57,025 nucleotides of DNA, taken from assembly GCA_003225295.1 (NCBI GenBank), contig QHYZ01000088.1, positions 1-57,025 of the forward strand, written 5' to 3'. Shown here one piece after another: positions 36,182-45,669 of the stretch. The stretch is from Acidobacteriota bacterium. GTDB lineage: Bacteria > Acidobacteriota > Terriglobia > Acidiferrales > UBA7541. The notes beneath the pieces are model-generated. The model saw only the letters and a program-made list of their open reading frames with translations. It did no database searches and had not been told where the DNA came from. Numbering within the stretch: the stretch's first letter is position 1; every line of letters begins with the position of its first letter. Made by a program: the position numbers and the translations under genes.

Positions 36182-37480
36182 ATGCCCGTCACACCCGACA
36201 TAGTGGTCGCCGAGCGCGCAAGAAGCCGCATTGCATGGCGCCTCCTTCCCTTTCTGTTTCTGCTTTACGTCATCGCCTTCCTGGACCGCATGAACATCAG
36301 CGCCGCGGCACTTCAGATGCCCGGTGACCTGGGCTTCAGCGACCGCGTAGTTGGTCTCGGCGCGGGCATTTTTTTCCTTGGTTATTTCTTGCTGGGCATC
36401 CCGGGAGCTTTGGTTGCAGAGCAATGGAGCGCCAGCCGATGGATCGCGCGCATCATGATTTCCTGGGGAATCCTGACCGTACTGATGGCCTTCATCCGCA
36501 CGGCCTGGCAGTTCTATTTGGTTCGCTTTCTCGTGGGCACTGCCGAAGCGGGGTTTTTTCCGATCGTCATCGTTTACCTGTCTCACTGGTTTCCGAACCA
36601 GGACCGCGCCAAAGCCGTGGCAAGGTTTTACGCTGCTAATCCTCTCTCCTTTGTCATCGGCTCTCCGCTTGCCGGTTACTTGCTCGGAATCTCCTGGCTG
36701 AGCCTGCGAGGCTGGCGATGGTTATTCATACTGGAGGGGATTCCGGCGGTCGTGTTTGGAGCGATCACCGCCTTCTATCTCACGGACTGGCCGCGCGAGG
36801 CGAGCTGGCTGCGGAGCGAGGAGCGCGACTGGATCACCGAGCAGTTGAGCCGGGAAAAACAAGCCAAGCAGCAGCTTCGGTCCTACACCGTCTGGCAGGC
36901 CTTAGGGCACCGCGACGTTCTGCTGTTGACGTTTGCCTACTTTTTCGCGCTGACGGGAAATTACGGCATTGCTTTCTGGCTCCCCACCATTTTGAAGCGC
37001 CTTTCCAGTCAGAGCAACTTGCGAGTGACCCTGCTTGCGGCTTTGCCTTATCTTGCAGGATTTCTCGTACAGCAGTTCAACGGCTGGCATTCCGATCGAA
37101 CCGGAGAGCGCCGATGGCACGCCGCCCTGCCTCTCTTGCTGAGTGGAGTGACGCTCTCCTTGGCTGTCGTATGGGGATCGAATATCGTCCTCTCGGTCAT
37201 GCTATTCACTGTCGTGGGCGCCTGCTATTTTGCGTTTCATCCCGCATTCTGGACAGTTCCAAGCGCTTTTCTGGGCGAATCGGCAGCTGCCGCATCCATT
37301 GGTTTGATCAACTCAGTGGGAAATCTCGGGGGCTTTGTCGGACCGCTAATCATGGGCTACCTGGTCACGCGTACCCATTCCTTTAACGCAGGTCTGTCCT
37401 ACTTGGTGGGGAGCCTTTGTCTCTCAGGCCTGCTGATGCTGGCCATTGGAGGGGGGCGTCGCCGCGTTGTTTTGGGGTAA
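36182..37480 (+). CDS. MFS transporter, ACS family, second copy
   Basis: 432 residues, 12 helices. The first helix region (LYVIAFLDRMNIS) and the WFP/DRAKA segment before helix 5 are hallmarks of the anion:cation symporter family, which includes phthalate, tartrate and hexuronate permeases. ATG 36182 is preceded by TGAGGT six bases upstream; the open frame continues upstream without similarity. It is clearly a different branch from the MFS protein at 31371. It lies between the MDR operon and the sugar-acid dehydratase gene, fitting uptake of the dehydratase substrate. Confidence 0.88.
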   Translation: MPVTPDIVVAERARSRIAWRLLPFLFLLYVIAFLDRMNISAAALQMPGDLGFSDRVVGLGAGIFFLGYFLLGIPGALVAEQWSASRWIARIMISWGILTVLMAFIRTAWQFYLVRFLVGTAEAGFFPIVIVYLSHWFPNQDRAKAVARFYAANPLSFVIGSPLAGYLLGISWLSLRGWRWLFILEGIPAVVFGAITAFYLTDWPREASWLRSEERDWITEQLSREKQAKQQLRSYTVWQALGHRDVLLLTFAYFFALTGNYGIAFWLPTILKRLSSQSNLRVTLLAALPYLAGFLVQQFNGWHSDRTGERRWHAALPLLLSGVTLSLAVVWGSNIVLSVMLFTVVGACYFAFHPAFWTVPSAFLGESAAAASIGLINSVGNLGGFVGPLIMGYLVTRTHSFNAGLSYLVGSLCLSGLLMLAIGGGRRRVVLG

Positions 37481-37543
37481 TCACCTGGGCTATTACTCCG
37501 AGCCAAACGCCGATCACCCAAAGCCTCTTCTCTGCCGCCCATG

Positions 37544-39268
37544 TTAATGAATCTCCGGCTCAGGGATGGGAGCGGTACCTTCCAAAAAGTCGAAGTCGCA
37601 TCCTTGGTCGGCCTGCTGGATGTGCTGCATGAATAATTTGCCGTATCCACGCGGATAAATTCCCTCTTTCGGCCGCCAGGCTGCGCGCCGCCGCCGAAGC
37701 TCCTCTTCATTCACGCGCATATTCAGTTGGCGCGCGGCCACGTCGAGGTCGATAATGTCCCCTTCCTTCAGCAACGCTAGTGGCCCTCCGACAAAGGATT
37801 CGGGCGAGACGTGCAGGACACAAGCGCCGTAACTCGTGCCGCTCATTCTTGCATCGGAAATACGGACCATGTCGCGTATCCCGGCCTTCAGCAGTTTTTG
37901 CGGAATGGGCAGGTTTCCCCACTCGGGCATCCCCGGAGCACCCTTCGGGCCGGCGTTACGCAGCACCAACACGCTGTTTCGATCCGCCTGGAGGGCCGGA
38001 TCATCGATCCGGGCGTTCATTTCGTCGTAGCTGTCGAAGACGATAGCACCACCCGTGTGCTTTAGGAGCCTCGTTTCGGCGGCGGAAGCTTTGATCACCG
38101 CGCCGTTGGGAGCGAGGTTTCCATAGAGAATCGCCAACCCTCCGGACTCGAGAACGGGGTTATCCAAGGCGCGGATAACATCCGCATTGTAAATCTCGGC
38201 GCCGGCAATATTTTCTCCAAGCGTTTTCCCGGTGATGGTCAAGCAGGTTAGCTCCAACTGGGGGGCTAGCACTCGCAGCAACGCGGGCAATCCACCGGCG
38301 TAATAGAAATCTTCCATCAAGTACTTGCCGCTCGGACGCAAATTGGCCAACATTGGTGTGTTCTTGGAAAATTGATCAAAACGGTCGAGCGCGATCTTGA
38401 TTCCTGCCCTCCCTGCCAAAGCCAGCATGTGGATCACTGCGTTCGTAGATCCCCCCAGGGCAAACACGGCCGCAATGGCGTTATTGAAGGAAGCTTCGCG
38501 CAACATATCCCGCGGCTTCAAATCTTCCCACACCATCTCGACGATGCGCCGGCCCGAACGGTTGGCCATCTTGGCATGGTTGGAATCCACCGCGGGTATC
38601 GCGCTCGCGCCAGGGAGAGAGAAACCCAGCACTTCGGCAACGCTGGTCATGGTGGAGGCCGTGCCCATGGTCATGCAAGTTCCTGCCGAGCGCGCGATGC
38701 CATCTTCGATCTGCGTCCAGGCTTGGAGATCGATGTTCCCCGCCCGGCGTTCTGCCCAGTACTTCGAGACATCGGATCCGCTGCCCAGGATTTCGCCGTG
38801 CCAATTGCCCCGCAGCATCGGTCCTGCGGGAACATAGATGGCCGGCAGATTCATGCTGATGGCGCCCATCAAAAGCGCCGGTGTCGTCTTGTCGCAGCCC
38901 CCCATGAGCACGCAGCCATCCGCTGGGTAGGAGCGCAACATTTCCTCGGTCTCCATCGCCAGCAGGTTGCGATACATCATGGTGGTTGGCTTCTGAAACG
39001 TTTCGCCTAGGGTAAACGCCGGCATCTCTACAGGAAATCCCCCGGCCTGCCACACGCCCCGCTTGACATCTTCCGCGCGCGCCCGAAGATGACTGTGGCA
39101 GGGATTGATGTCGCCCCAGGTGTTGATGATGGCGATAACGGGTTTCCCCGCGTAATCGGCTTGCGTGCAACCCATGGAGGCGGCCCGCGAACGGTGCCCG
39201 AAGGAACGCAGATCATCCGGGCCATACCAGCGATAACTTCTCAATGACTTAAAATCTCTCGGCGACAT
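37544..39268 (-). CDS. IlvD/Edd-family dehydratase (sugar-acid dehydratase type)
   Basis: 574 residues. The three cysteines that hold the [2Fe-2S] cluster are seen at Cys57 (DINPC), Cys125 (GGCDKT) and Cys198 (AGTCMTM), matching the spacing in L-arabinonate/D-xylonate dehydratases, and the DARMSGTSYG segment with the catalytic serine is intact. These sugar-acid enzymes differ from the IlvD of branched-chain amino acid synthesis by the WGDINPCHSHL context, seen here. Predicted reaction: aldonate to 2-keto-3-deoxy-aldonate. AAGGAACGCT precedes ATG 39268. Clustered with sugar-acid transporters and dehydrogenases. Substrate (arabinonate, xylonate, galactonate) remains open. Confidence 0.93.
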   Translation of the reverse strand: MSPRDFKSLRSYRWYGPDDLRSFGHRSRAASMGCTQADYAGKPVIAIINTWGDINPCHSHLRARAEDVKRGVWQAGGFPVEMPAFTLGETFQKPTTMMYRNLLAMETEEMLRSYPADGCVLMGGCDKTTPALLMGAISMNLPAIYVPAGPMLRGNWHGEILGSGSDVSKYWAERRAGNIDLQAWTQIEDGIARSAGTCMTMGTASTMTSVAEVLGFSLPGASAIPAVDSNHAKMANRSGRRIVEMVWEDLKPRDMLREASFNNAIAAVFALGGSTNAVIHMLALAGRAGIKIALDRFDQFSKNTPMLANLRPSGKYLMEDFYYAGGLPALLRVLAPQLELTCLTITGKTLGENIAGAEIYNADVIRALDNPVLESGGLAILYGNLAPNGAVIKASAAETRLLKHTGGAIVFDSYDEMNARIDDPALQADRNSVLVLRNAGPKGAPGMPEWGNLPIPQKLLKAGIRDMVRISDARMSGTSYGACVLHVSPESFVGGPLALLKEGDIIDLDVAARQLNMRVNEEELRRRRAAWRPKEGIYPRGYGKLFMQHIQQADQGCDFDFLEGTAPIPEPEIH

Positions 39269-39509
39269 AGCGTTCCTTCCGAAGCCATGGGACTGAATTT
39301 GGCAAACTGAAATCGTCGGGTCAACTCCTGGCCATCTTTCTGAAAGCGAGGTATTTTAGGAGACCCTAATTTTCGGTGTCAAATGCTAAGCTCTAAGCCT
39401 TGGATTTTCCAAACTGCTCTTGTTGGCCATGGTCCGCTCTGATTTGTGCTGTAATGGCTTTCGGCGCCGCTGCAATCCACGTGAGGGCATCAATATACTT
39501 GATCCAGCC

Positions 39510-40025
39510 ATGGCGAATCCCGTTATCGTTTTGGACTACGACCCCCACTGGCCCGGACTCTTTCAGTCCCTTCGCAAACGAGTCGCCGGTGCACTCGGTG
39601 ACATGGCGACGGCCATTGAGCACGTTGGCAGCACTGCCGTTCCCGACCTGGCAGCAAAGCCTATCATCGACATCGATGTGCTCTTGGCATGCGAAACGAC
39701 GCTTCCTGCGGCCATCGAGCGCCTCGCGAGCTTGGGCTATATCCATCGGGGAAACCTGGGCATCCCCGAGCGCGAGGCTTTCCTTGCACCCGCCAACGAT
39801 CCTCCGCATCACCTATATGTTTGCCCACCCTGCAGTGCCGAGTTTCAAAGGCACATGGCGTTCAGAGATTACCTCCGCGCTCACCCAAAGGACGCCAAAA
39901 TCTACGGCCACCTGAAGATCGCACTTGCCGAGCGGTTCCGGGAAGACCGGTCCGCGTACAACACTGCAAAGGGTGAGTTTGTGGTGGAACTGACCAGCCG
40001 GGCGATCGTTATTCAGAAAAAGTGA
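39510..40025 (+). CDS. GrpB-family protein (UPF0157 nucleotidyltransferase-like)
   Basis: 171 residues, ATG 39510. Motifs HVGSTAVPDLAAKPIIDIDV identify the GrpB/UPF0157 family, which has a nucleotidyltransferase-like fold with the two aspartates of IDIDV as likely metal ligands. The biochemical role is unknown; some members are fused to CoaE. It has no clear link to the surrounding sugar-acid genes and lies 29 nt upstream of the dehydrogenase gene, so it may share its transcript. No strong ribosome-binding site is visible. Confidence 0.88.
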   Translation: MANPVIVLDYDPHWPGLFQSLRKRVAGALGDMATAIEHVGSTAVPDLAAKPIIDIDVLLACETTLPAAIERLASLGYIHRGNLGIPEREAFLAPANDPPHHLYVCPPCSAEFQRHMAFRDYLRAHPKDAKIYGHLKIALAERFREDRSAYNTAKGEFVVELTSRAIVIQKK

Positions 40026-40054
40026 TCCACTGAGCCAAGTATATTATTGCCCCT

Positions 40055-41026
40055 GTGAGAAACGACACCATTCTGATCCTGGCCGATCCGGCTGAGCCGC
40101 AGCTTCGGCAGCTAGAGAAGTCGCTCGCGGGCGTGAACATTATCGCTGGGAATTCAGCCGAAGTACTCGCACCAGCGGCGGCGCACGCCACCGTGCTCTT
40201 CAACTGGTCGGGCTCTCTGGTCCTGTTTAGAAAAATATTTGGAAATTGCCCAAACCTGCGTTGGGTGCATTCTCGCTCGGTGGGCCTGGAAAGAACGCTG
40301 TTCCCGGAGCTGCTGGAAAGTCCCGTGCCGCTCACCAATGGGACCGGGGTATTTAGCGCCTCCTTGGGCGAGTTTGTGCTTGCGGCCATCTTGTATTTCG
40401 CCAAAGACTTCCGCCGCCTGATTCGCAATCAGCAGGCAGGAGTGTGGGAGGACTTTGAGGTGATGCCCGTTTCGGGCCATACCGTGGGAATCATCGGATA
40501 TGGCGATATCGGCCGCGCTGTGGCCGCCAGGGTGCGGCCGCTGGGGATGACCGTCCTAGCCGTCAAGCGCCATACTTTGCCGTTGGGCGGCACGGACCCA
40601 ATGGTCGAGCAGACCTATAGTCCGGATCGTCGCCTGCAGATGCTTTCGCGCTGCGACTACGTGGTTGTCGCTGCGCCGTTAACTTCGGAAACACGCGGAA
40701 TGATCGGCGAACCGGAGTTCCGAGCGATGAAGCCCACGGCGGTGGTGATCAATGTCGGCCGGGGCCCGGTGATTAAAGAGGAGGCGCTGGTCAGGGCGCT
40801 TTCTAGTGGCCGAATCAAGGGCGCCGCGCTGGATGTTTTTGATCAAGAGCCATTGCCACGGGATCATCACTTTTACAAGCTCGACAACGTCTTGCTTTCT
40901 CCGCATTGCGCCGACCACACGCCAGACTGGCTCGACCAAGCCATGGAGTTTTTCATCGCGCAATTTGAACGATTCCGGAAGGATGAGCCGTTGCTCAATG
41001 TCGTCGACAAGAAGCTGGGATACTAA
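40055..41026 (+). CDS. D-2-hydroxyacid dehydrogenase (NAD-dependent)
   Basis: 323 residues, GTG start at 40055. Rossmann motif GIIGYGDIG and the catalytic triad of the family are all visible: Arg in NVGRGPV, Glu in FDQEPLP and His in SPHCADHT. Members reduce 2-oxo acids to D-hydroxy acids (glyoxylate/hydroxypyruvate reductase, phosphoglycerate dehydrogenase-like); the short form without an ACT domain excludes typical SerA. In this setting it may act on hydroxypyruvate, tartronate semialdehyde or a keto sugar acid. It converges with the DlgD-type gene with a four-base overlap of the stops. Confidence 0.9.
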   Translation: MRNDTILILADPAEPQLRQLEKSLAGVNIIAGNSAEVLAPAAAHATVLFNWSGSLVLFRKIFGNCPNLRWVHSRSVGLERTLFPELLESPVPLTNGTGVFSASLGEFVLAAILYFAKDFRRLIRNQQAGVWEDFEVMPVSGHTVGIIGYGDIGRAVAARVRPLGMTVLAVKRHTLPLGGTDPMVEQTYSPDRRLQMLSRCDYVVVAAPLTSETRGMIGEPEFRAMKPTAVVINVGRGPVIKEEALVRALSSGRIKGAALDVFDQEPLPRDHHFYKLDNVLLSPHCADHTPDWLDQAMEFFIAQFERFRKDEPLLNVVDKKLGY

Positions 41027-42048
41027 CTGCCAGAGCCCACCGGCCTTGGCTGTAGCGCTTGAACGGCGCGCCAGATTGACGGCTCGACAGGTATGCCGTT
41101 CGCCAGGTTTTCCTTGCGAGTCTCTAACACGCGCTTCCCGGGGTATCGCACTTCTTCTCCGGCCTGAAGTGGGGGTGATTGCAGATGCTCCACGATCTGG
41201 TCGGCGAGGGGCACCGCAGAACCGAATTGATCGACCGAAGGTGGTTGCAAGGCTATGAACACCTGCGAGAGCTTGGTCTCTCGTTCCGTGTCTGCCGATA
41301 TCTGATGGGTGGCGCGGCCGCCGGACAGTAACGCGGCAACCATATCCAACATCAACGCCAAACCTGAACCCTTCCAGTAACCGATGGGCAACGCGCGTTG
41401 CGATGCTTCGATGGCCGCAGGATCTCGCGTGAGCCGCCCTTGAGAGTCAAAGCCGCCCGCCACCGGCAATTGCTCACCGCGCATTCGATACGAGGCCAGA
41501 GCGCCGTAGGAGAATTGCGACATGGCCATATCGAGGACCACATGGCCTTTCGCCCGTGGCACCGCAATAATCAAAGGATTGTTGCCGACACGCGGATTGC
41601 TGGCTCCCCACGGCGGCAGATTTGCCATTGTATTGGTCCAGCAAATTCCGATGACACCGGCATCGGCGGCCTGCCAGCCGTAGCTGCCGCCGCGCATCCA
41701 GTGATTGGTATTGGCCAGCGCCACGCAGCCAATCCCTCGCTCACGAGAGAGAGCGATCGCTCTGTCCATCGACCGGTAGGCGTTCAAATTACCGGGACCG
41801 CTTCTTCCGTTCCACCTTTCCAGCGAACCCCAGCTGGCTACCAACTCCGGCTCGGCATCAACTGCAATGACTCCAGTTTGAATCATCCGTACGAACTGCG
41901 GAAAGCGGTTCAAGCCATGCGAATAGACACCGTCCCGGCTGGCATCCGCGAAGAGCTGCGCGCAAAGACGGGCGCGTTGCTGCTCGAAACCCAGCTTGAG
42001 CAACACTCGCAACAGACCAGCAAACAACTCACTATAGGGTATTCTCAT
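41023..42048 (-). CDS. dlgD: 2,3-diketo-L-gulonate reductase-like (DlgD/YiaK, Ldh2 family)
   Basis: 341 residues from ATG 42048 (MRIPYSELF), which matches the N-terminus of DlgD-type enzymes better than the longer frame. The segments DGVYSHGLNRFPQF, NTNHWMRGGSYGWQAAD, SQFSYG and YWKGSGLALMLDM agree closely with remembered E. coli YiaK, well beyond general Ldh2 similarity. The enzyme reduces 2,3-diketo-L-gulonate to 3-keto-L-gulonate with NADH in ascorbate/gulonate breakdown. The other genes of the E. coli ula/yia pathways (kinase, decarboxylase, epimerases) are absent here, so the real substrate may be another diketo sugar acid. Fits the sugar-acid cluster. Confidence 0.88.
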   Translation of the reverse strand: MRIPYSELFAGLLRVLLKLGFEQQRARLCAQLFADASRDGVYSHGLNRFPQFVRMIQTGVIAVDAEPELVASWGSLERWNGRSGPGNLNAYRSMDRAIALSRERGIGCVALANTNHWMRGGSYGWQAADAGVIGICWTNTMANLPPWGASNPRVGNNPLIIAVPRAKGHVVLDMAMSQFSYGALASYRMRGEQLPVAGGFDSQGRLTRDPAAIEASQRALPIGYWKGSGLALMLDMVAALLSGGRATHQISADTERETKLSQVFIALQPPSVDQFGSAVPLADQIVEHLQSPPLQAGEEVRYPGKRVLETRKENLANGIPVEPSIWRAVQALQPRPVGSGS

Positions 42049-42428
42049 GGGGCTTTTCCCTACCGCGCCGGGCCGCTGGGTGCCGCATGCCATCAATTCC
42101 TTTCTTGGCCAAGGCTGCTGTTAACGGGCGCGGCGGGAAACGCGATCACGCGCACGAAGTCTGCTCCGTAGTTCTTCTAGTCTCATCGTTTCTCCGGCAT
42201 GGAAGAGCGCCGCAACACCAAGGCTCATCACCGATCGTTTACATACGCCGTCCGTCGACAGCCTGGTCAATCGTCTCCCGACGTGGGCACTTTGCGCGGA
42301 TAGCGTACACCAAGATTCGCATCGAATAGCCTTCTAGTCGCCTTAAACACGTTGTTAAGAAAATTTGAAAGGACGCCGCTCACAAAATAGTTTGAGCCGA
42401 TGTTGGTTTGTTGTAGTCTCCGGCTGGA
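42049..42428. other. Intergenic region upstream of the second GH27 gene
   Basis: About 380 nt between divergent genes, AT-richer near 42330-42420. It must hold promoters for the DlgD-type and GH27 genes. The palindrome found ahead of the first GH27 gene is absent here, so this enzyme is probably not in the same LacI regulon. No gene is seen. Confidence 0.5.
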
Positions 42429-43988
42429 ATGAAACCTCTTGGTACTGTATTGCTCCTGCTCCTGGCGGTTCCGTGTTTTGCCGCGGACTTGACCGGAAAC
42501 TGGGTGGTCCGCGATCCCCTGCCGGACGGCACTTTCCGGACTACGTATCTAGATCTTCACCAGGAAGGCTCTCGCATCACCGGCTCCATCCGGGTCACTC
42601 AGTTTTATTTCAAGATTATCGAGAGCACGGACGGGCCTGATGGCTTCACGCTCACCGCCAGCATGACGGACGGAACCAATGAGCGCCGCGTGAAATACGA
42701 AGGCCAGCTGATGGATGACGAGCTGCACCTGGCGACGCGGCGCCGCCCCGACGCCGAGCTCATCCACATGGTCGCTCACCGCGCGCCGCTCGGCGAAGGC
42801 GCGTATCCCGCCCGCCTCCCCCTGCCGGCGATTCATAAGGTGGCCGACAACGGCCTTGCCAAAACGCCTCCGATGGGGTGGAACAGTTGGAACAAGTTTG
42901 CAGGGCGCGTGGATGACGCCGCGGTCCGCGGAATGGCCGATGCCATGGCCAGTAATGGGATGAAAGAGGCCGGCTATCAATACATCAATATTGACGACAC
43001 CTGGGAAGCAGGTCGCGACGCACAAGGGCATATCACGACCAATAAGAAGTTTCCAGACATGAAAGCGCTCGCCGATTATGTGCATGGCAAAGGCCTCAAG
43101 ATCGGTATCTACTCTTCACCAGGTCCCAACACCTGTGCGGGATACGAAGGTAGTTACGGGCACGAGGAGCAGGATGCCGAAACGTATGCCGCGTGGGGCA
43201 TTGACTATCTTAAGTACGACTGGTGTGGTGCGCGCAACCTGTACACCGACCAAGAGATGCGCGCGCTATATCAAATCATGGGCGATGCGCTTGTGAAAGC
43301 GGGGCGTCCCATCCTGTACAGCCTCTGCCAGTATGGTCGCGCCGAGGTGTGGAAATGGGGCGCCGAGGTAGGTGGCAATGCCTGGCGCACAACCGGAGAC
43401 ATCCGCGACACTTGGGACTCCATGACCAATATTGGTTTCTCGCAAGACCAGCTGGCTCCGTGGGCGGCGCCCGGTCACTGGAACGATCCGGACATGCTCG
43501 AAGTCGGCAACGGGGGTATGAACGACGACGAATATAGAACGCATATGAGCTTGTGGTCGATTCTTGCCGCACCGCTGCTCGCTGGAAACGATTTGCGCAA
43601 CATGACCCCCGCCATCTTGGAGATTCTCACCAATCGCGAAGTCATCGCCGTCAATCAAGACAAGGCTGGCAAACAGGGCCGGCGCATCGCGAAATCGGGC
43701 GACCAGGAAGTATGGGCTAAGGCGCTTTTCGATGGCGGGCAGGCCATCGGATTATTTAACCGCGGCGGCGCGCCCGCAAAGATCACCGTCAAATGGACGG
43801 ACCTAGGGATGAAAACTGCACCCGCCAGTGCACGAGATCTCTGGGCCCACGGCGACCTCAAGCTGGACGGGGCGGAATACTCCGTAACGGTGCCGGCCCA
43901 CGGCGTGGTGATGCTCAAGATAGCTGCGTCATCAGGAATTGCGGCCACCGGCATCCGCGGGCCTACTCTGCGCGCAGCGTTCAACTAG
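42429..43988 (+). CDS. Secreted GH27 alpha-galactosidase with extra N-terminal beta domain
   Basis: 519 residues, longer than the 390 of the other GH27 gene in this window. Signal peptide (cleavage near CFA-ADL), then about 120 residues of a beta-rich domain (LTGNWVVRDPLPDGTF...; a lipocalin-like or Big-type fold seen ahead of GH27 in acidobacteria), then the catalytic domain from KTPPMGWNSWN (146). Nucleophile Asp264 (LKYDWC) and acid/base Asp324 (RTTGDI) are intact, as is the GHWNDPDMLEVGN block. Expected periplasmic alpha-galactoside hydrolysis. Not preceded by the LacI-type operator. The function of the N-terminal domain is unknown; binding of substrate is a guess. Confidence 0.93.
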   Translation: MKPLGTVLLLLLAVPCFAADLTGNWVVRDPLPDGTFRTTYLDLHQEGSRITGSIRVTQFYFKIIESTDGPDGFTLTASMTDGTNERRVKYEGQLMDDELHLATRRRPDAELIHMVAHRAPLGEGAYPARLPLPAIHKVADNGLAKTPPMGWNSWNKFAGRVDDAAVRGMADAMASNGMKEAGYQYINIDDTWEAGRDAQGHITTNKKFPDMKALADYVHGKGLKIGIYSSPGPNTCAGYEGSYGHEEQDAETYAAWGIDYLKYDWCGARNLYTDQEMRALYQIMGDALVKAGRPILYSLCQYGRAEVWKWGAEVGGNAWRTTGDIRDTWDSMTNIGFSQDQLAPWAAPGHWNDPDMLEVGNGGMNDDEYRTHMSLWSILAAPLLAGNDLRNMTPAILEILTNREVIAVNQDKAGKQGRRIAKSGDQEVWAKALFDGGQAIGLFNRGGAPAKITVKWTDLGMKTAPASARDLWAHGDLKLDGAEYSVTVPAHGVVMLKIAASSGIAATGIRGPTLRAAFN

Positions 43989-44337
43989 CGTGCAGCTAGA
44001 CCTCGGGCTAGAGGGCCAAGGTCTTGAACCACTGACGTCAGAGCCGTGTGACTCTTCTTTGCGCGTATGACTAAACTTCCTCAGTGTGGATCTGCTAGAC
44101 GCGCTTTATGATGTGTTGGTGGCAATGATTGCACGGTGGCGACTGCCGGCATTGCCGCGGCTCAAGGGACAGAGACGCATCGTCCGGTACCATCGGCTGT
44201 GCCGATCGCTCTTCCAGGCGAGGGTCTCACACAACATCCGTTCCTGTATTGCGGGCGAGTGGCAGCAGCGGGGAGCCGATCTTCTTCATCAGAAATGCCC
44301 TCACCACCAGGAGTGATCTCTTCCAAGGAAGCTGCGC
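43989..44337. other. Intergenic region with possible degraded coding sequence
   Basis: About 350 nt. In one plus-strand frame near 44200-44255 the translation reads LPGEGLTQHPFLYCG and, one frame over, GEWQQRGADLL, which could be a frameshifted piece of an old secreted-protein gene. No intact gene, terminator or repeat is evident. Confidence 0.3.
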
Positions 44338-45669
44338 CTACGAAGTTTGCGTGGAGGCATCGGAAAGGTGTGCCCGCGGGCCCGTCCAAGCTTCGGCGTT
44401 CGAACGAAAGAGGCGAGTAACGTCTCGCTGAATGTCACCGCGCGTGACGCCCCGACCGTCCTCCGACAAAAGACGGTAGGTGTCAGAGAGGATGCGCGCC
44501 AGCGTCCTGCGCGTGTTGTTCCACTTGTAGATGACTTGCTCGAGCACGCGGGCATCGGAATGCTGCGGAATGAAACTTGTCCCTAACATCTCGATGCGTT
44601 CGCGAGTGATCTCCTCCACTATCGAAGGATTGTTCATGAACCACCAGCAACCGAACGGCATCAAGTTGCTGAACTTCCGCGCGTAAACGCAAAGTTCGTG
44701 CTGGTTCTCCCGGCTAAGCACACTCACTAGAAAACGATTGGCGGGAAACTCGCGGCATAGATTTTCGAGTGCCCGCAAATCCGCCCGGCCCAGGGCGTCG
44801 CCCGCCAAACGCAGCGATGGATTGACCTGCTTGCGCACTCCAATCATGAGCGAGAGCGGTACCTCCAAATCGCGGCAAGCAGGCAGCACTGCCTCCTTCA
44901 GCAATCGATTGCCGATAGTGTCGCTCGGATATTCGAAGGTGTCCGGCAGCGAGACCGCCATGTACACGGGTTGCATGCGCTCGTACCAGTCCACCAAGAA
45001 CCGCCGCACTTCCGTCCCCGACTTCCCGGATGCCTGCTCGTCAACCCGGTAGCCTTGACCGGCCAACACCTGCCAATGGGTAGTCCAGTTGCAAAGAATT
45101 CGATCCAGCCGCAACACCGCGCAAAATTGCTTATCGCTCGCGACCCCGTTCAACCACACGGCGGCTTCCTCCGGATCGAGTGGATCATTCGTCATCACCA
45201 CCGTACTCACGCCGGCCATCTGAAACACTTTGTGAATGTGCGCTTCGAGGGTCTGTGCTTTGAAGAATGATCTTGCCTCCGCTAGGTCTGGACGATCCGT
45301 GGGCAGGTGGAAAGCCTTGAGCACAGCGATTATTCCGCGCGTGGCTTCCGAGACGGGCATATTATCGACGAAGAGAGCCCGCCATATGGCATCGGCTTGG
45401 TCGCGCTTGGAAAGCGACCAGTACTGCTCGGGCCTGGTATCGGAACATCGGAAGAATTCAGCCTCAAGATAATGATAGGTCAGTAGTTCGTCGATGCCCC
45501 ACAACCCGAGCTTGCCGAATGCGGGAGCAAACAAGTGCGTGTGAATGTCGATGACCTGCGTGGTCGCGAGTACGTCCTTCACCGTCGAAAAAATCTGCGC
45601 TTCGGTGAGAAGATCGCCGTCGCGGGAGATGGGAATCTGCCCTGTTGATTTGAGAAACGCAGTTCTCAT
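44338..45669 (-). CDS. uxaC: Uronate isomerase-like (UxaC-family) protein
   Basis: 443 residues, close to UxaC (about 470). The N-terminal strand IDIHTHLFAP carries the two metal-binding histidines of the amidohydrolase-fold uronate isomerases, and the segments LLTYHYLEAEFFR and DRILCNWTTHW with a late WWFMNNPSI block follow the family. UxaC interconverts glucuronate/fructuronate and galacturonate/tagaturonate. ATG 45669 is used; a GTG three codons earlier is possible. No uxuA/uxuB partners are seen beside it, but the DlgD-type reductase, dehydratase and dehydrogenases nearby would suit a uronate pathway. Sequence is divergent, so a related isomerase reaction cannot be excluded. Confidence 0.8.
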   Translation of the reverse strand: MRTAFLKSTGQIPISRDGDLLTEAQIFSTVKDVLATTQVIDIHTHLFAPAFGKLGLWGIDELLTYHYLEAEFFRCSDTRPEQYWSLSKRDQADAIWRALFVDNMPVSEATRGIIAVLKAFHLPTDRPDLAEARSFFKAQTLEAHIHKVFQMAGVSTVVMTNDPLDPEEAAVWLNGVASDKQFCAVLRLDRILCNWTTHWQVLAGQGYRVDEQASGKSGTEVRRFLVDWYERMQPVYMAVSLPDTFEYPSDTIGNRLLKEAVLPACRDLEVPLSLMIGVRKQVNPSLRLAGDALGRADLRALENLCREFPANRFLVSVLSRENQHELCVYARKFSNLMPFGCWWFMNNPSIVEEITRERIEMLGTSFIPQHSDARVLEQVIYKWNNTRRTLARILSDTYRLLSEDGRGVTRGDIQRDVTRLFRSNAEAWTGPRAHLSDASTQTS

